Of a stretch of 64,000 nt of DNA, positions 1 to 8,277 are shown piece after piece; position 1 is the first letter of the stretch, and each line of letters begins with the position of its first letter. The notes below the pieces were generated by a model. It was not told the DNA's origin and searched no databases. It saw nothing but the letters and a program-made list of their open reading frames with translations. Location: positions 124,001 to 188,000 of the forward strand of contig NZ_SNZJ01000002.1 in assembly GCF_004363555.1 (NCBI RefSeq), in the 5' to 3' direction. This DNA comes from Halomonas ventosae. GTDB taxonomy: Bacteria; Pseudomonadota; Gammaproteobacteria; Pseudomonadales; Halomonadaceae. The translations under genes and the position numbers were made by a program.

Positions 1-2379
1 GATGACGACGACGTCGTGCATCCGGGCGAGCAGGGTGCCTAGGCTGACGAGGTCCTCGTCACGGCGATTCCCCGGGGCGCTGGCCACGCTGATGCGTCGT
101 CGGGCCGGAATGCAGCCGACCAGTTCGCTCAAGGCCTCGAGCGCCGGCACGTTGTGCCCGTAGTCGATCAGCACCTTCATGCCGTTGGCGTCGATGAGGT
201 TGGTGCGTCCGGGATTCTGTCCGGGGGTGGGGTGGAAGGTCTGCAGGCCCATCTGGATATCGGCGATGGAGAGCCCCAGGGCATAGGCGGCCGCGCTGGC
301 GGCCAGGGCATTGGCGACATTGAAGCGGGCATGGCCCTCGAAGGTGATCGGCACGTCCACCACCGGGATCACCTCGGCCTCGACCTGGCCCTGACGCATC
401 ACGATGCGTTCCTGGTGGACCGTGAAGGCCACCCCGTGATCGCGGACATGCTGGCGGATGGAGGCAGCCTCCGGGTCCAGGGTGAAGAAGGTGACATCGC
501 CCCGCGCCCACTCCCGGCCGGCCATCACCCGCGGGTCATCGGCATTGAGCACGGCCGTCCCGCCCTGGCGCACGGCATCGATGACCACGGTCTTGCAGCG
601 TGCCAGCTCGTCGAGGGTGTGGATGTCATGCTCCCCCAGGTGGTCGCTGGCGATGTTGAGCAGCACCCCCACGTCGCACTCGTCGAACCCGAGGCCGCGG
701 CGCATGATGCCGCCACGGGCCACTTCGAGCACGGCGTATTCGACCGTGGGTTCGCGCAGCACGATGGCCGCCGCCTGAGGGCCACTGTAGTCGCCGCGCA
801 TGATGACATGGTTGTCGATCTCGATGGCGCCGGTACAGGCCATGCCGACGTTGCGTCCCGCCTGGCGGAGCAGGTGCGAGAGCAGGCGTACCGTGGTCGT
901 CTTGCCGTTGGTCCCGGTCACCGCCACGATGGGAAGGCGGGCGTCGGTCTCGCTGTCCGGGAACAGCATGTCGATCACAGGCTGGCCGACATCGCGTCCC
1001 TCGCCGTGAGTGGGCGACAGGTGCATGCGAAAGCCGGGCCCGGCATTGACCTCGACCACCGCGGCGGCCTGCTCCTCCAGGGGCCGGGTCAGGGTCTCGG
1101 TCAGCAGGTCGATGCCGATGATGTCGAGCCCGACCAGCCGCGCGATCCGCTCCGCCGCGTAGCGTACTTCCGGGTGGACGTCGTCGGTCACGTCCGTGGC
1201 CGTGCCGCCGGTGCTGAGATTTGCCGTGGGCTTCAGGTAGACGAGCACGCCGGCCGGGATGACGCTCTGCAGGCTCAGGTCCTGCTGGCCGATCAGCCTC
1301 AGCGACTGCTCGTCGAGCTGGATCTGGGTGAGCAGGTTCTCGTGGCCGACGCCGCGACGCGGGTCCCGGTTCTCCCTGTCGACCAGGGCCTGCAGGGTGG
1401 CGACGCCATCGCCGATCACATGTGCCGGGCGGCGCCTGGCCGTGGCCACCAGCTTGCTGTCGATGACCAGCAGGCGATGGTCCTCGCCCTCGATGTACTG
1501 CTCGACGATCACCGAGGGGTTGTGGCGGGAGGCGATGCCGAAGGCCTCGCGCAGGGCCTTGTCATCGTCGACGTTGGTGCTCACGCCGCGGCCATGGTTG
1601 CCGATCAGCGGCTTCACCGCGACGGGGTAGCCGATGGCGTGCGCGGCCTCGAGGGCGTCATCGAGGCAGTCGCAGACACGGCCCTCGGGAACCGGAATGC
1701 CGGCATCGCCGAGCACCTGCTTCGTCCAGGCCTTGTCGCCGGCGATGCCGTAGCCGATCAGGTCCGTATGGCCGGTCACCGTCGCCTGGATCCGCTGCTG
1801 GCGGTGGCCGTGACCCAGCTGGATGTAGCTGTTTTCCTCGCTCAGGCGGATGTGGGGAATGCCACGACGCTCGGCGGCCGCAATGATCGAGGCGGTGGAG
1901 GGCCCCAGCATGTGGGCGTCGCGCACCTGCTTGAGGCGGTCGATGATCGCCGGCATGTCGATCGCCTCGCCGGCGAAAAGTCGCTCGACGAGATCGACGG
2001 CCTCGATCCCGGCCGCCAGGCCGCAGGCCTCGTCACGGTAGCGGTAGACGACGTTGTAGATACCGCGCTCGTAGCTGTCGACGGTCTTGCCGTAGCCCAC
2101 CGAGAAGCCGATCCGGTTCTGCAGCTCGATCGCCACATGCTCGACGACATGGCCGGCCCAGGTGCCACGCTCCAGTCGCTCCAGGAAGCCGCCGGGCCGG
2201 CCCACCGAGCAGCGGTGCTCCTGCAGGGTCGGCAGCAGGGCGGTAAGCCGCTCGACGATACCGGGGACGAGATCGCTTGGCTTCTCCTCGAGGTCGCCGA
2301 TGTCCAGGCGCATGAAGATCGCCGGGTAGCGGCTGTAGTAGTTCGGGCCGCGCAGTGCCCGGTGCTCGAGAATGTTCAT
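1..2379 (-). CDS. cphA: Cyanophycin synthetase, 3' end cut by window edge
   Basis: This enzyme makes cyanophycin, the Asp-Arg storage polymer, by adding Asp to the backbone and Arg to its side chain at the cost of ATP. The 793 visible residues show the N-terminal domain, an ATP-grasp domain (glycine-rich loop IGNHGRGVS near residue 255) and a Mur-ligase-like domain with P-loop GTNGKTTT near residue 488. Family members are usually about 870-900 residues, so roughly the last 80-100 are outside the window. The reading frame is open to base 1. The ATG at 2379 overlaps the stop of the cyanophycinase gene as ATGA, so the two are translationally coupled and probably one operon. Confidence 0.95.
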   Translation of the reverse strand, partial: MNILEHRALRGPNYYSRYPAIFMRLDIGDLEEKPSDLVPGIVERLTALLPTLQEHRCSVGRPGGFLERLERGTWAGHVVEHVAIELQNRIGFSVGYGKTVDSYERGIYNVVYRYRDEACGLAAGIEAVDLVERLFAGEAIDMPAIIDRLKQVRDAHMLGPSTASIIAAAERRGIPHIRLSEENSYIQLGHGHRQQRIQATVTGHTDLIGYGIAGDKAWTKQVLGDAGIPVPEGRVCDCLDDALEAAHAIGYPVAVKPLIGNHGRGVSTNVDDDKALREAFGIASRHNPSVIVEQYIEGEDHRLLVIDSKLVATARRRPAHVIGDGVATLQALVDRENRDPRRGVGHENLLTQIQLDEQSLRLIGQQDLSLQSVIPAGVLVYLKPTANLSTGGTATDVTDDVHPEVRYAAERIARLVGLDIIGIDLLTETLTRPLEEQAAAVVEVNAGPGFRMHLSPTHGEGRDVGQPVIDMLFPDSETDARLPIVAVTGTNGKTTTVRLLSHLLRQAGRNVGMACTGAIEIDNHVIMRGDYSGPQAAAIVLREPTVEYAVLEVARGGIMRRGLGFDECDVGVLLNIASDHLGEHDIHTLDELARCKTVVIDAVRQGGTAVLNADDPRVMAGREWARGDVTFFTLDPEAASIRQHVRDHGVAFTVHQERIVMRQGQVEAEVIPVVDVPITFEGHARFNVANALAASAAAYALGLSIADIQMGLQTFHPTPGQNPGRTNLIDANGMKVLIDYGHNVPALEALSELVGCIPARRRISVASAPGNRRDEDLVSLGTLLARMHDVVVI

Positions 2380-3224
2380 CGACGCTCCGCGAGAATGGCG
2401 CCGAGTTCGTGGGGGACGAGATAGCGCCACGCCTCGATGTCGAACCCGTGGCCGCTGACCATCGCATGGAGGATCATGTGCTCGACGGCCACCGGTTCGC
2501 CCATGGAGAGGTCGGCGATGTTCGAGCTCGCCAGGTCCCGGCTGTCGATGAGGATGACATGGCCCGGCCCGATGGCCTCGAGGATGCCGTTGGGGTGGAT
2601 GATCACGCCGGCATCCTCGCCCAGGCCCACCCCGAGGTGCTCGGGATTGCTCGCGCCGACCTCCATCAGGCGCGTGAAGCGCCCGCGCTCGAGGAAGTGG
2701 CTGTCGATGATGAGGCCATCGACGAAGCCGAGGCCGAAGGTCATGTTGACGGCGCCCTTGCGCAGGGCATCGGCGGCGGCGCCGTTGTAGATCATGGTGC
2801 CCGGCATGGCCGCCGCACCGGCACTGGTCCCGGCCACCACTGCGCCGCTGTCGAGGCGTTCGCGGATGGCACTCAGCACCGGGGATCCCCCCAGGACATT
2901 GGTCAGGCGCAGCTGATCACCGCCGGTGAAGAAGATGACGCCGCTCTGTTCGATCAGGCGAACGGTGTCATCCTCGGCCGCCTGCTGGCGGTCCCGGATC
3001 CCCAGCAGATGGACGCGGCTGGCGCCCAGGCGAGAGAAGGCCGCCTCGTAGTCGGGCAGCACCTCGTCGGGAATGCCGCTCGCGGTGGCGATGACGGCGA
3101 CCTCGTCATGACCCTCGGGGGCCAGGGCAAAGACCTGTCGCAGGATCTCGAGATCGGAGGTCCTGTCCTCGGCGCCGCCGATGGCCACGATGCGGCCGGG
3201 TGCCACGGGGTGTTGGGAAGCCAT
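2376..3224 (-). CDS. cphB: Cyanophycinase
   Basis: A 282-residue peptidase of family S51 that cleaves cyanophycin to beta-Asp-Arg dipeptides. The nucleophile motif GTSAGA places the catalytic serine at residue 134, close to its position in the characterised cyanobacterial enzyme, and an FFTGGDQ segment lies just before it. No signal peptide is visible, which fits an intracellular degrading enzyme rather than the secreted type. It precedes cphA and overlaps it by four bases, so synthesis and mobilisation genes are co-transcribed. The start at 3224 has only a weak ribosome-binding site; no better in-frame ATG is nearby. Confidence 0.95.
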   Translation of the reverse strand: MASQHPVAPGRIVAIGGAEDRTSDLEILRQVFALAPEGHDEVAVIATASGIPDEVLPDYEAAFSRLGASRVHLLGIRDRQQAAEDDTVRLIEQSGVIFFTGGDQLRLTNVLGGSPVLSAIRERLDSGAVVAGTSAGAAAMPGTMIYNGAAADALRKGAVNMTFGLGFVDGLIIDSHFLERGRFTRLMEVGASNPEHLGVGLGEDAGVIIHPNGILEAIGPGHVILIDSRDLASSNIADLSMGEPVAVEHMILHAMVSGHGFDIEAWRYLVPHELGAILAERR

Positions 3225-3465
3225 ACGCTGTTCGTCACCGAGCGACGCTCTTGAGCCAACGCAGCAGCCACGTTCGCGTGAGTCACTTGCCGGATGGCAG
3301 GATGCTTGCCGCCTGCACTTTCACTTATAACAGGCATCCCGGCGCGGGGCACGTTCTCGCTGGTCGGGAGTCACGGCAAGCGGCGACGCTATCCCGCGGC
3401 CTGCCAAGCAGGCCGGGGGGACTCTCGCCTTCGAACCTCGGGAGGGGAGGCGGCCGGAGTCGGCG

Positions 3466-3759
3466 TCAGCTGGTCAGCCGTGCCGCCAGGTAGCCGCCGG
3501 CGATCAGCGCCAGCGTCAGCACCACCAGGCCCACGAAGGTGCCCTTCCAGGCCGGCGTGGCGGCGCGCAGGTTGAGGTAGACCATCAGCAGCCGCTGGGC
3601 CTTGAAGCCGGTGGCGGCGACCACCAGACCTGCCGACCACAGCGGCAGTGCCTGCCAGCTGTCCTGGTCCAGCTGCGCCGAGACCATCGAGAGCAGCGTC
3701 AGGGCCATCAGCGTGGCCCAGGTAATGAGCAGGCGGCGGGTGCCGGGCAGGGCGGTCAT
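3466..3759 (-). CDS. norF: NorF-like small membrane protein (cytochrome c oxidase subunit IV family)
   Basis: A 97-residue protein with three hydrophobic segments, of the prokaryotic COX4 type found beside norE in denitrifiers. In those organisms NorE and NorF support nitric oxide reductase activity or assembly, although the mechanism is poorly defined. The ATG at 3759 follows the norE stop after two bases, which fixes the start and implies coupled translation. The norCB genes for the reductase itself are not in this window. The symbol rests on size, topology and the norE neighbour rather than on a diagnostic motif. Confidence 0.7.
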   Translation of the reverse strand: MTALPGTRRLLITWATLMALTLLSMVSAQLDQDSWQALPLWSAGLVVAATGFKAQRLLMVYLNLRAATPAWKGTFVGLVVLTLALIAGGYLAARLTS

Positions 3760-3761
3760 GG

Positions 3762-4331
3762 TCACCTCAGCAGATAGAGCAGCGGGTAGAGCAGGATCCA
3801 GATCAGGTCGACCATGTGCCAGAAGGCGGCGGCGGTCTCCACGTTCTCGGTGGAGGTGCGCCAGGTCACCAGCGCCAGCAGCGCCAGGCCGAACAGCACA
3901 TGGGCGAAGTGGAAGGCGGTGAGTCCGTAGTAGAAGCCGAAGAAGGCGTTGGTCTCCGGGGTGATGCCGGCGGCGAACTTGCCGGCATACTCGACCCCCT
4001 TGATCACCCCGAACAGCACCCCCAGCGCCATGGCGGCGCCCAGCCACTGGCGAGCCCGGCGGATCCGTTCGCCGCTCACGGCCTCCACGGCCAGCGCCAC
4101 GCAGAGTCCGCTGGTCAGCAGCACCAGGGTGTTGAGCCCGCCCATCAGCGGGTCGAGCTCCTGCTGGGAGGCGTCGAAGAGGGCCGTCGCCGCCACCCGT
4201 TCCGCGGCATAGAGGGCGAAGAAGGCGCTGAAGACCAGCATCTCGCTGAGGATCAGCACCCACATCAGCGGGTTGCCGGGCAGTGCCGAGAGCGGCCCCC
4301 AGCCGGGGTTGGGAAGCGCCCGCTCCTTCAT
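3762..4331 (-). CDS. norE: NorE-like cytochrome c oxidase subunit III family protein
   Basis: A 189-residue integral membrane protein with about five helices, matching the short haem-copper oxidase subunit III family that includes NorE. Typical features are the N-terminal block NPLMWVLILSEMLVFSAFF, the central FFGFYYGLTAFHFAHVLFG and the C-terminal FWHMVDLIWILLYPLLY. NorE accompanies nitric oxide reductase in denitrifying bacteria. Its ATG overlaps the stop of the upstream small membrane gene as ATGA, and norF follows two bases after its stop. A plain cytochrome oxidase subunit III is unlikely because no subunit I or II gene is adjacent. Confidence 0.8.
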   Translation of the reverse strand: MKERALPNPGWGPLSALPGNPLMWVLILSEMLVFSAFFALYAAERVAATALFDASQQELDPLMGGLNTLVLLTSGLCVALAVEAVSGERIRRARQWLGAAMALGVLFGVIKGVEYAGKFAAGITPETNAFFGFYYGLTAFHFAHVLFGLALLALVTWRTSTENVETAAAFWHMVDLIWILLYPLLYLLR

Positions 4332-4768
4332 CTGTCCGCCAGGGTCACCCGGGCGCTGCCGAAGGCCAGGCTGCGCGGGTTGGCCACCGGCTGGTTGGAG
4401 GTCAGGCGGCTGATGCCCACGCCGCAGCGCGCCACCATCCAGATCAGGCAGGCGGTGAAATAGATATAGCCCAGCGCCCAGGGGGCCACGGCAGGGGCAC
4501 CCACCAGCCCCAGCAGCTGCCAGGTGGTGACGAAGAGCCCACCCCCCAGCATGCCCAGCCAGAAGGTGCGGATCTGGAACTGCAGGTGGCTCTGCACCCA
4601 GGGCTCGGCGCGACGGCGCTTGAGGTGGGCGACCAGCACGCCGATGGGCGCAGTGACCACGGCGAGCACGCTGCCCAGGAAGAGCATGTAGACGACGATG
4701 GCCGCTCCGCGGCCTCGGGCGGCCTTCTCGGGGTTGATGGAATCGTCGTGGGCCAGGGTGTGGGACAT
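4328..4768 (-). CDS. DUF4870-like membrane protein
   Basis: A 146-residue protein with about three membrane helices. The block VAHLKRRRAEPWVQSH followed by QIRTFW resembles the conserved core of the Tic20-like DUF4870 family, whose role is unknown. I chose the ATG at 4768 over an upstream in-frame start at 4843 because GAGGT lies at proper distance before it and the earlier start would run into the promoter region. It is the first gene of a three-gene unit with norE and norF, and an FNR-like box lies 55 bases upstream, so it is probably expressed under oxygen limitation. Confidence 0.75.
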   Translation of the reverse strand: MSHTLAHDDSINPEKAARGRGAAIVVYMLFLGSVLAVVTAPIGVLVAHLKRRRAEPWVQSHLQFQIRTFWLGMLGGGLFVTTWQLLGLVGAPAVAPWALGYIYFTACLIWMVARCGVGISRLTSNQPVANPRSLAFGSARVTLADR

Positions 4769-4822
4769 GGGGACACCTCGTATCCGGTAGCCGGCCGGGG
4801 CCCGTAGCGGGGTTCCGGCCAA

Positions 4823-4836
4823 TTGATGTATTTCAG
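4823..4836 (-). promoter_or_regulatory. FNR/Dnr-type box upstream of the norEF unit
   Basis: The sequence TTGATGTATTTCAG matches eight of the ten defined positions of the FNR/Dnr consensus TTGAT-N4-ATCAA. It is centred about 61 bases before the ATG of the first gene of the norEF unit, which would allow a class II arrangement with a short leader. A Crp/Fnr-family regulator is encoded nearby at 23957-24700. The call rests on sequence match and position only. Confidence 0.5.
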
Positions 4837-4879
4837 ATACCACTATAGCGCGAGGCGCGGCAGATTTTCCTGGCCTGGA

Positions 4880-6148
4880 TCAAGTCTCGACCGGCTTGCC
4901 CGGGTGCTTTTCGTCACGGGTGAGCATCGGCGCGCGGCGCTCGGTCCACCACATCCAGATGATCGAGACCAGGGTCACGCCGAAGCAGAGCATCCACACG
5001 GTGGTGGCCACGCCGGTGATATCCACCAGGGCGCCGAACATGATCGGCAGCAGGAAGCCTCCCACCCCGCCGGCCAGGCCGACGATCCCGGAGACGAGGC
5101 CCAGATTCTCGTGGTACTCGTTGGAGAGGTACTTGAACACCGAGGCCTTGCCGATGCCCCAGGCGATGCCGACCACGAACAGCGCGGAGGTGAACAGCCA
5201 TACCGGGATGCCGAAGCCGAACTCCACCACCCCTTCGCCGCCGGCGCCGGCCACGCGGTACTGGGTCTCGGGGTAGGACATGATGAAGAGGGCGACCAGG
5301 CTGGCCCACATGCAGGCCCAGGTGACGGTGTGGGCGCCGAAGCGGTCGGAGAGCCAGCCGCCGAAGGCGCGGATCACCCCGGAGGGCAGCACGAAGATGG
5401 TGGCGATCAGCGCCGCGACCTGGATGCCCAGACCGTACTCGCCCATGTAGTAGCGGGTCAGCCACAGGGAGACGCCGACATAGCCGCCGAATACCACGGA
5501 GTAGTACTGGCAGTACTTCCACACCTTGGGGTCGTTGAGCACCTTGAGCTGGTCGCGCAGCGAGACGCTGCTGGCGCTGCGGTGGGCCGGGTTGGAGTAG
5601 GTGAAGAACCAGAACAGCACCGCGGTGACCAGCATGATGCCCGCGTAGATGTTGGGCACGGCCTGCCAGCCCAGCACCACGATCACCGTGGGAGCGATGA
5701 ACTTGGTCACCGCGGCGCCGGCATTGCCGGCGCCGAAGATGCCCATGGCCAGGCCCTGGCGATCCTTCTCGAACCACTTGGCGGTATAGGTGATGCCTAC
5801 CGAGAAGGAGCCGCCGGCCAGGCCGACGAAGGCGCCCAGCACCAGCAGCTGCCAGTATTCGGTGGCGAACTGCACCAGCCAGATGGCCGGGACGATGAAC
5901 AGCAGGATGATGAAGAACACCGGCCGGCCGCCGTAACGGTCGGTCAGCGAGCCCAGCGGCAGCCGCGACAGGGCGCCGGTGAGGATGGGCACCGCCGTGA
6001 GGATGCCGAACTGGGTGCCGTTGAGGTCGAGCTGCTCGGCAATCGGCACGCCGATCTCGCCGAACATCGTCCACACCATGAAGCACATGGTGAAGGCGAA
6101 GGTGTTGGCGATCAGTACCGAATACTGCTTGAAGCGTTGCGAGGCCAT
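4880..6148 (-). CDS. narK: Nitrate/nitrite transporter, NarK1-like MFS
   Basis: A 422-residue major facilitator with twelve predicted helices. The nitrate signature is intact as GIFGAGNAGAA in helix 5. The two arginines that bind the anion in characterised NarK are present in the helix 2 segment GALSRLPLGSL and the helix 8 segment SGVIRAFGGWL. Its length is that of the NarK1 (proton-nitrate symport) type, although transport mode cannot be proved from sequence. It is the last of three carriers in a minus-strand series and starts 79 bases after the preceding narK gene. Confidence 0.9.
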   Translation of the reverse strand: MASQRFKQYSVLIANTFAFTMCFMVWTMFGEIGVPIAEQLDLNGTQFGILTAVPILTGALSRLPLGSLTDRYGGRPVFFIILLFIVPAIWLVQFATEYWQLLVLGAFVGLAGGSFSVGITYTAKWFEKDRQGLAMGIFGAGNAGAAVTKFIAPTVIVVLGWQAVPNIYAGIMLVTAVLFWFFTYSNPAHRSASSVSLRDQLKVLNDPKVWKYCQYYSVVFGGYVGVSLWLTRYYMGEYGLGIQVAALIATIFVLPSGVIRAFGGWLSDRFGAHTVTWACMWASLVALFIMSYPETQYRVAGAGGEGVVEFGFGIPVWLFTSALFVVGIAWGIGKASVFKYLSNEYHENLGLVSGIVGLAGGVGGFLLPIMFGALVDITGVATTVWMLCFGVTLVSIIWMWWTERRAPMLTRDEKHPGKPVET

Positions 6149-6227
6149 AGTGCGTCTCCCCTCCTGACTTCCTGCGGCTTTCGGGTGGCCCGGGCGGCTG
6201 TCTTGCCGCCCGGGTTGGGTGTGGGCT

Positions 6228-7730
6228 TCAGCGAGCGGCCTGTCCGGCCTTCAGCGCCGCCTGCTGCTCGATCATGCGATCCACCGAGGAGACGTGATAC
6301 TCCTCGTCGAAGGCGCCCTCGGGCTCCTTCAGCCAGATGAGGCAGATCAGCCAGCTGAGGAAGGCCCCGGTGGCAATGATGTAGAAGAACTGGGTCGGCG
6401 TGACGAAGGTGAAGAGGGTCAGGTAGACCACCGCCCCCACGTTGCCGTAGGCGCCGGCCATGCCGGAGATCTGGCCGGTGATGCGGCGCTTGATCGACGG
6501 GATGATGCCGAAGGTGGCGCCCTCCGCCCCCTGCACGAAGAAGGAGGTGAAGATGGTGATGGCGATGGCCACGATCAGCGGCCAGCTGGCGTCGAGCATG
6601 GCCATCAGCACGAAGCCGATGCCGATGCCGAACATGTAGCTGAGCATCACGAAGCGTCGGTTGCCCATGCGGTCGGAGACCAGCCCGCCCATGGGGCGTG
6701 CCACCAGGTTGACGAAGGCGAAGGAGGCCGCGATCAGGCCGGCGGTGGCCGCGTTCAGCCCCCAGGTCTCCTCGAAGAACATCGGCAGCATGGAGACCAC
6801 TGCCAGCTCGGCGCCGAAGTTGGCGAAGTAGGTACTGTTCAGCGCCGCCACGCTGCTGAAGGGATACTTGTCGTCCTCGGGGACCCCCTGCTTGAGGATC
6901 GGCACGTTGACGCGCAGGATCTGCACGATCTGGTAGATGACCACCGCCACGATCGCCAGGTAGGCGATGACGGCACCGGTGGTGGAGAGGTAGCCCATGT
7001 TCTGGATGCGCCACACCAGGATGCCCAGCACGCCGACCAGCGGGATGGTCCAGAGGATCAGCTTGATCATGTCGGCCCAGCTGCTGACCTCCATGGCGGC
7101 GGCCTTGCGCGGCTTGCGGTGGGCCTTGGCGTCCGGGCCATCGGTGATGGCGAACCAGTAGTAGACGCCGTAGGCGGCCATCACGATGGCGCTCTGGGCG
7201 ATGGCCCAGCGCCAGCCGTCGGCGCCCCCGTACATGGTGATGGCGATGGTCGGCAGCGACATGGCGGCGGCCGCGGAGCCGAAGTTGCCCCAGCCGGCAT
7301 AGAAGCCCTCGGCGAAGCCGATGTCCCTGGGCTTGAACCACAGCGCGGTCATGTGGATCCCGACCACGAAGCTGGCGCCGATGGAGCTGAGCACCAGTCG
7401 CGAGACCAGCAGCTGGGTCATGGTATCGCCGAAGGCGAAGGCCAGCGCCGGTACCGACATGGTGACCATCAGTACCGAGAACACCCGCCGCGGGCCGAAG
7501 CGATCCAAGGCCATGCCGACGATGATGCGGGCCGGAATGGTCAGGGCCACGTTGCAGATGGCGAACAGCTTGAGGTCGTCCGGGGTCAGCCAGTCGACGC
7601 TCTTGAGCATGCTCGAGGCCAGCGGCGCCATGTTGAACCAGACGTAGAAGGTGATGAAGAAGGCGATCCAGGTCAGGTGCAGGGCCCGGATCTCGGGGCT
7701 CTTCACCTTGAAGACGGAGGAGACTTTCAT
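6228..7730 (-). CDS. narK: Nitrate/nitrite transporter, NarK2-like MFS
   Basis: A 500-residue major facilitator. It carries the nitrate signature GFYAGWGNFGSAAA, a helix 2 arginine in LTIPARIIVGM and a helix 8 arginine in VNLVARPMGGL. A long loop between the sixth and seventh helices, near residues 200-290, makes it larger than its neighbour. Paired NarK1 and NarK2 carriers, separate or fused, are known in denitrifiers, where one imports nitrate and the other exchanges nitrate for nitrite. The UspA-family gene ends only six bases upstream of its ATG, so they are co-transcribed. Confidence 0.9.
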   Translation of the reverse strand: MKVSSVFKVKSPEIRALHLTWIAFFITFYVWFNMAPLASSMLKSVDWLTPDDLKLFAICNVALTIPARIIVGMALDRFGPRRVFSVLMVTMSVPALAFAFGDTMTQLLVSRLVLSSIGASFVVGIHMTALWFKPRDIGFAEGFYAGWGNFGSAAAAMSLPTIAITMYGGADGWRWAIAQSAIVMAAYGVYYWFAITDGPDAKAHRKPRKAAAMEVSSWADMIKLILWTIPLVGVLGILVWRIQNMGYLSTTGAVIAYLAIVAVVIYQIVQILRVNVPILKQGVPEDDKYPFSSVAALNSTYFANFGAELAVVSMLPMFFEETWGLNAATAGLIAASFAFVNLVARPMGGLVSDRMGNRRFVMLSYMFGIGIGFVLMAMLDASWPLIVAIAITIFTSFFVQGAEGATFGIIPSIKRRITGQISGMAGAYGNVGAVVYLTLFTFVTPTQFFYIIATGAFLSWLICLIWLKEPEGAFDEEYHVSSVDRMIEQQAALKAGQAAR

Positions 7731-7736
7731 GGTCGT

Positions 7737-8213
7737 TTATTCCTGTGCTGCCGAATCCCCGGTGGGGAGAATCAGCAAGGGGCACTCGGCCCGGCGGGTC
7801 AGGAAGGAGCTGACGCTGCCGAAGGTCATGTAGTCGAATTCATCAAAGAGGGCATTCAGCGACTTGGCGATGAAGCTGGGATCGGGCTGGTGGCTGTGAC
7901 GGGCAATCACCAGCAGGTCGGGCTTCTCCTTGTGCGTGGCCTGGAGCAGCAGCTTGCGGGCATCGCCTTCGGCGATCAGGAGTTCCGCATCGAAGCCCCC
8001 CTTCACCGCGATCTCGACGCCCTCCTGCAACTGCGCCTTGAGCTCCCGATACTCCTCCTGGAAAAGGTCCTCGTTGGCATCCGTGGCATCCCGCGGATTC
8101 TCGGCGACCCCGACCAGCACCAGGGTAGGCGCGTTGTTGTGGAACATCTGCATGGTCTGTTCCAGGGCCAGCCTGGCATTCCGCGAACCATCGTAGGCAA
8201 GCATGATCTTCAT
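7737..8213 (-). CDS. Universal stress protein, UspA family
   Basis: A 158-residue cytoplasmic protein with the Usp fold. It starts MKIMLAYDGSRNARLALEQ and ends in the conserved region where a Gly-Ser-rich loop (MTFGSVSSFLTRRAECPLL) replaces the ATP-binding G-2x-G-9x-G(S/T) of other members. It sits between two nitrate carriers: six bases separate it from the next narK, and 64 bases containing a strong stem-loop separate it from the previous one. Usp proteins are often linked to anaerobic metabolism; a direct role in nitrate transport is only suggested by position. Confidence 0.9.
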   Translation of the reverse strand: MKIMLAYDGSRNARLALEQTMQMFHNNAPTLVLVGVAENPRDATDANEDLFQEEYRELKAQLQEGVEIAVKGGFDAELLIAEGDARKLLLQATHKEKPDLLVIARHSHQPDPSFIAKSLNALFDEFDYMTFGSVSSFLTRRAECPLLILPTGDSAAQE

Positions 8214-8277
8214 GGCGGATCTCGATATCTCGGGTAGGGGCGCCCGAGGTCTTCCCGGGCGCTACCGGCTTGATGGA

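Noticed and set aside
154..2424. A 756-residue open frame on the plus strand
   Set aside because: It is antisense to cphA, has low-complexity Gly/His/Asp/Arg composition and no family resemblance. GC-rich third positions keep the opposite strand open.
8238..8264. Terminator between narK and the UspA gene
   Set aside because: GCGCCCG and CGGGCGC form a strong stem, but no T-run follows in either direction. An intercistronic hairpin within one operon fits better.
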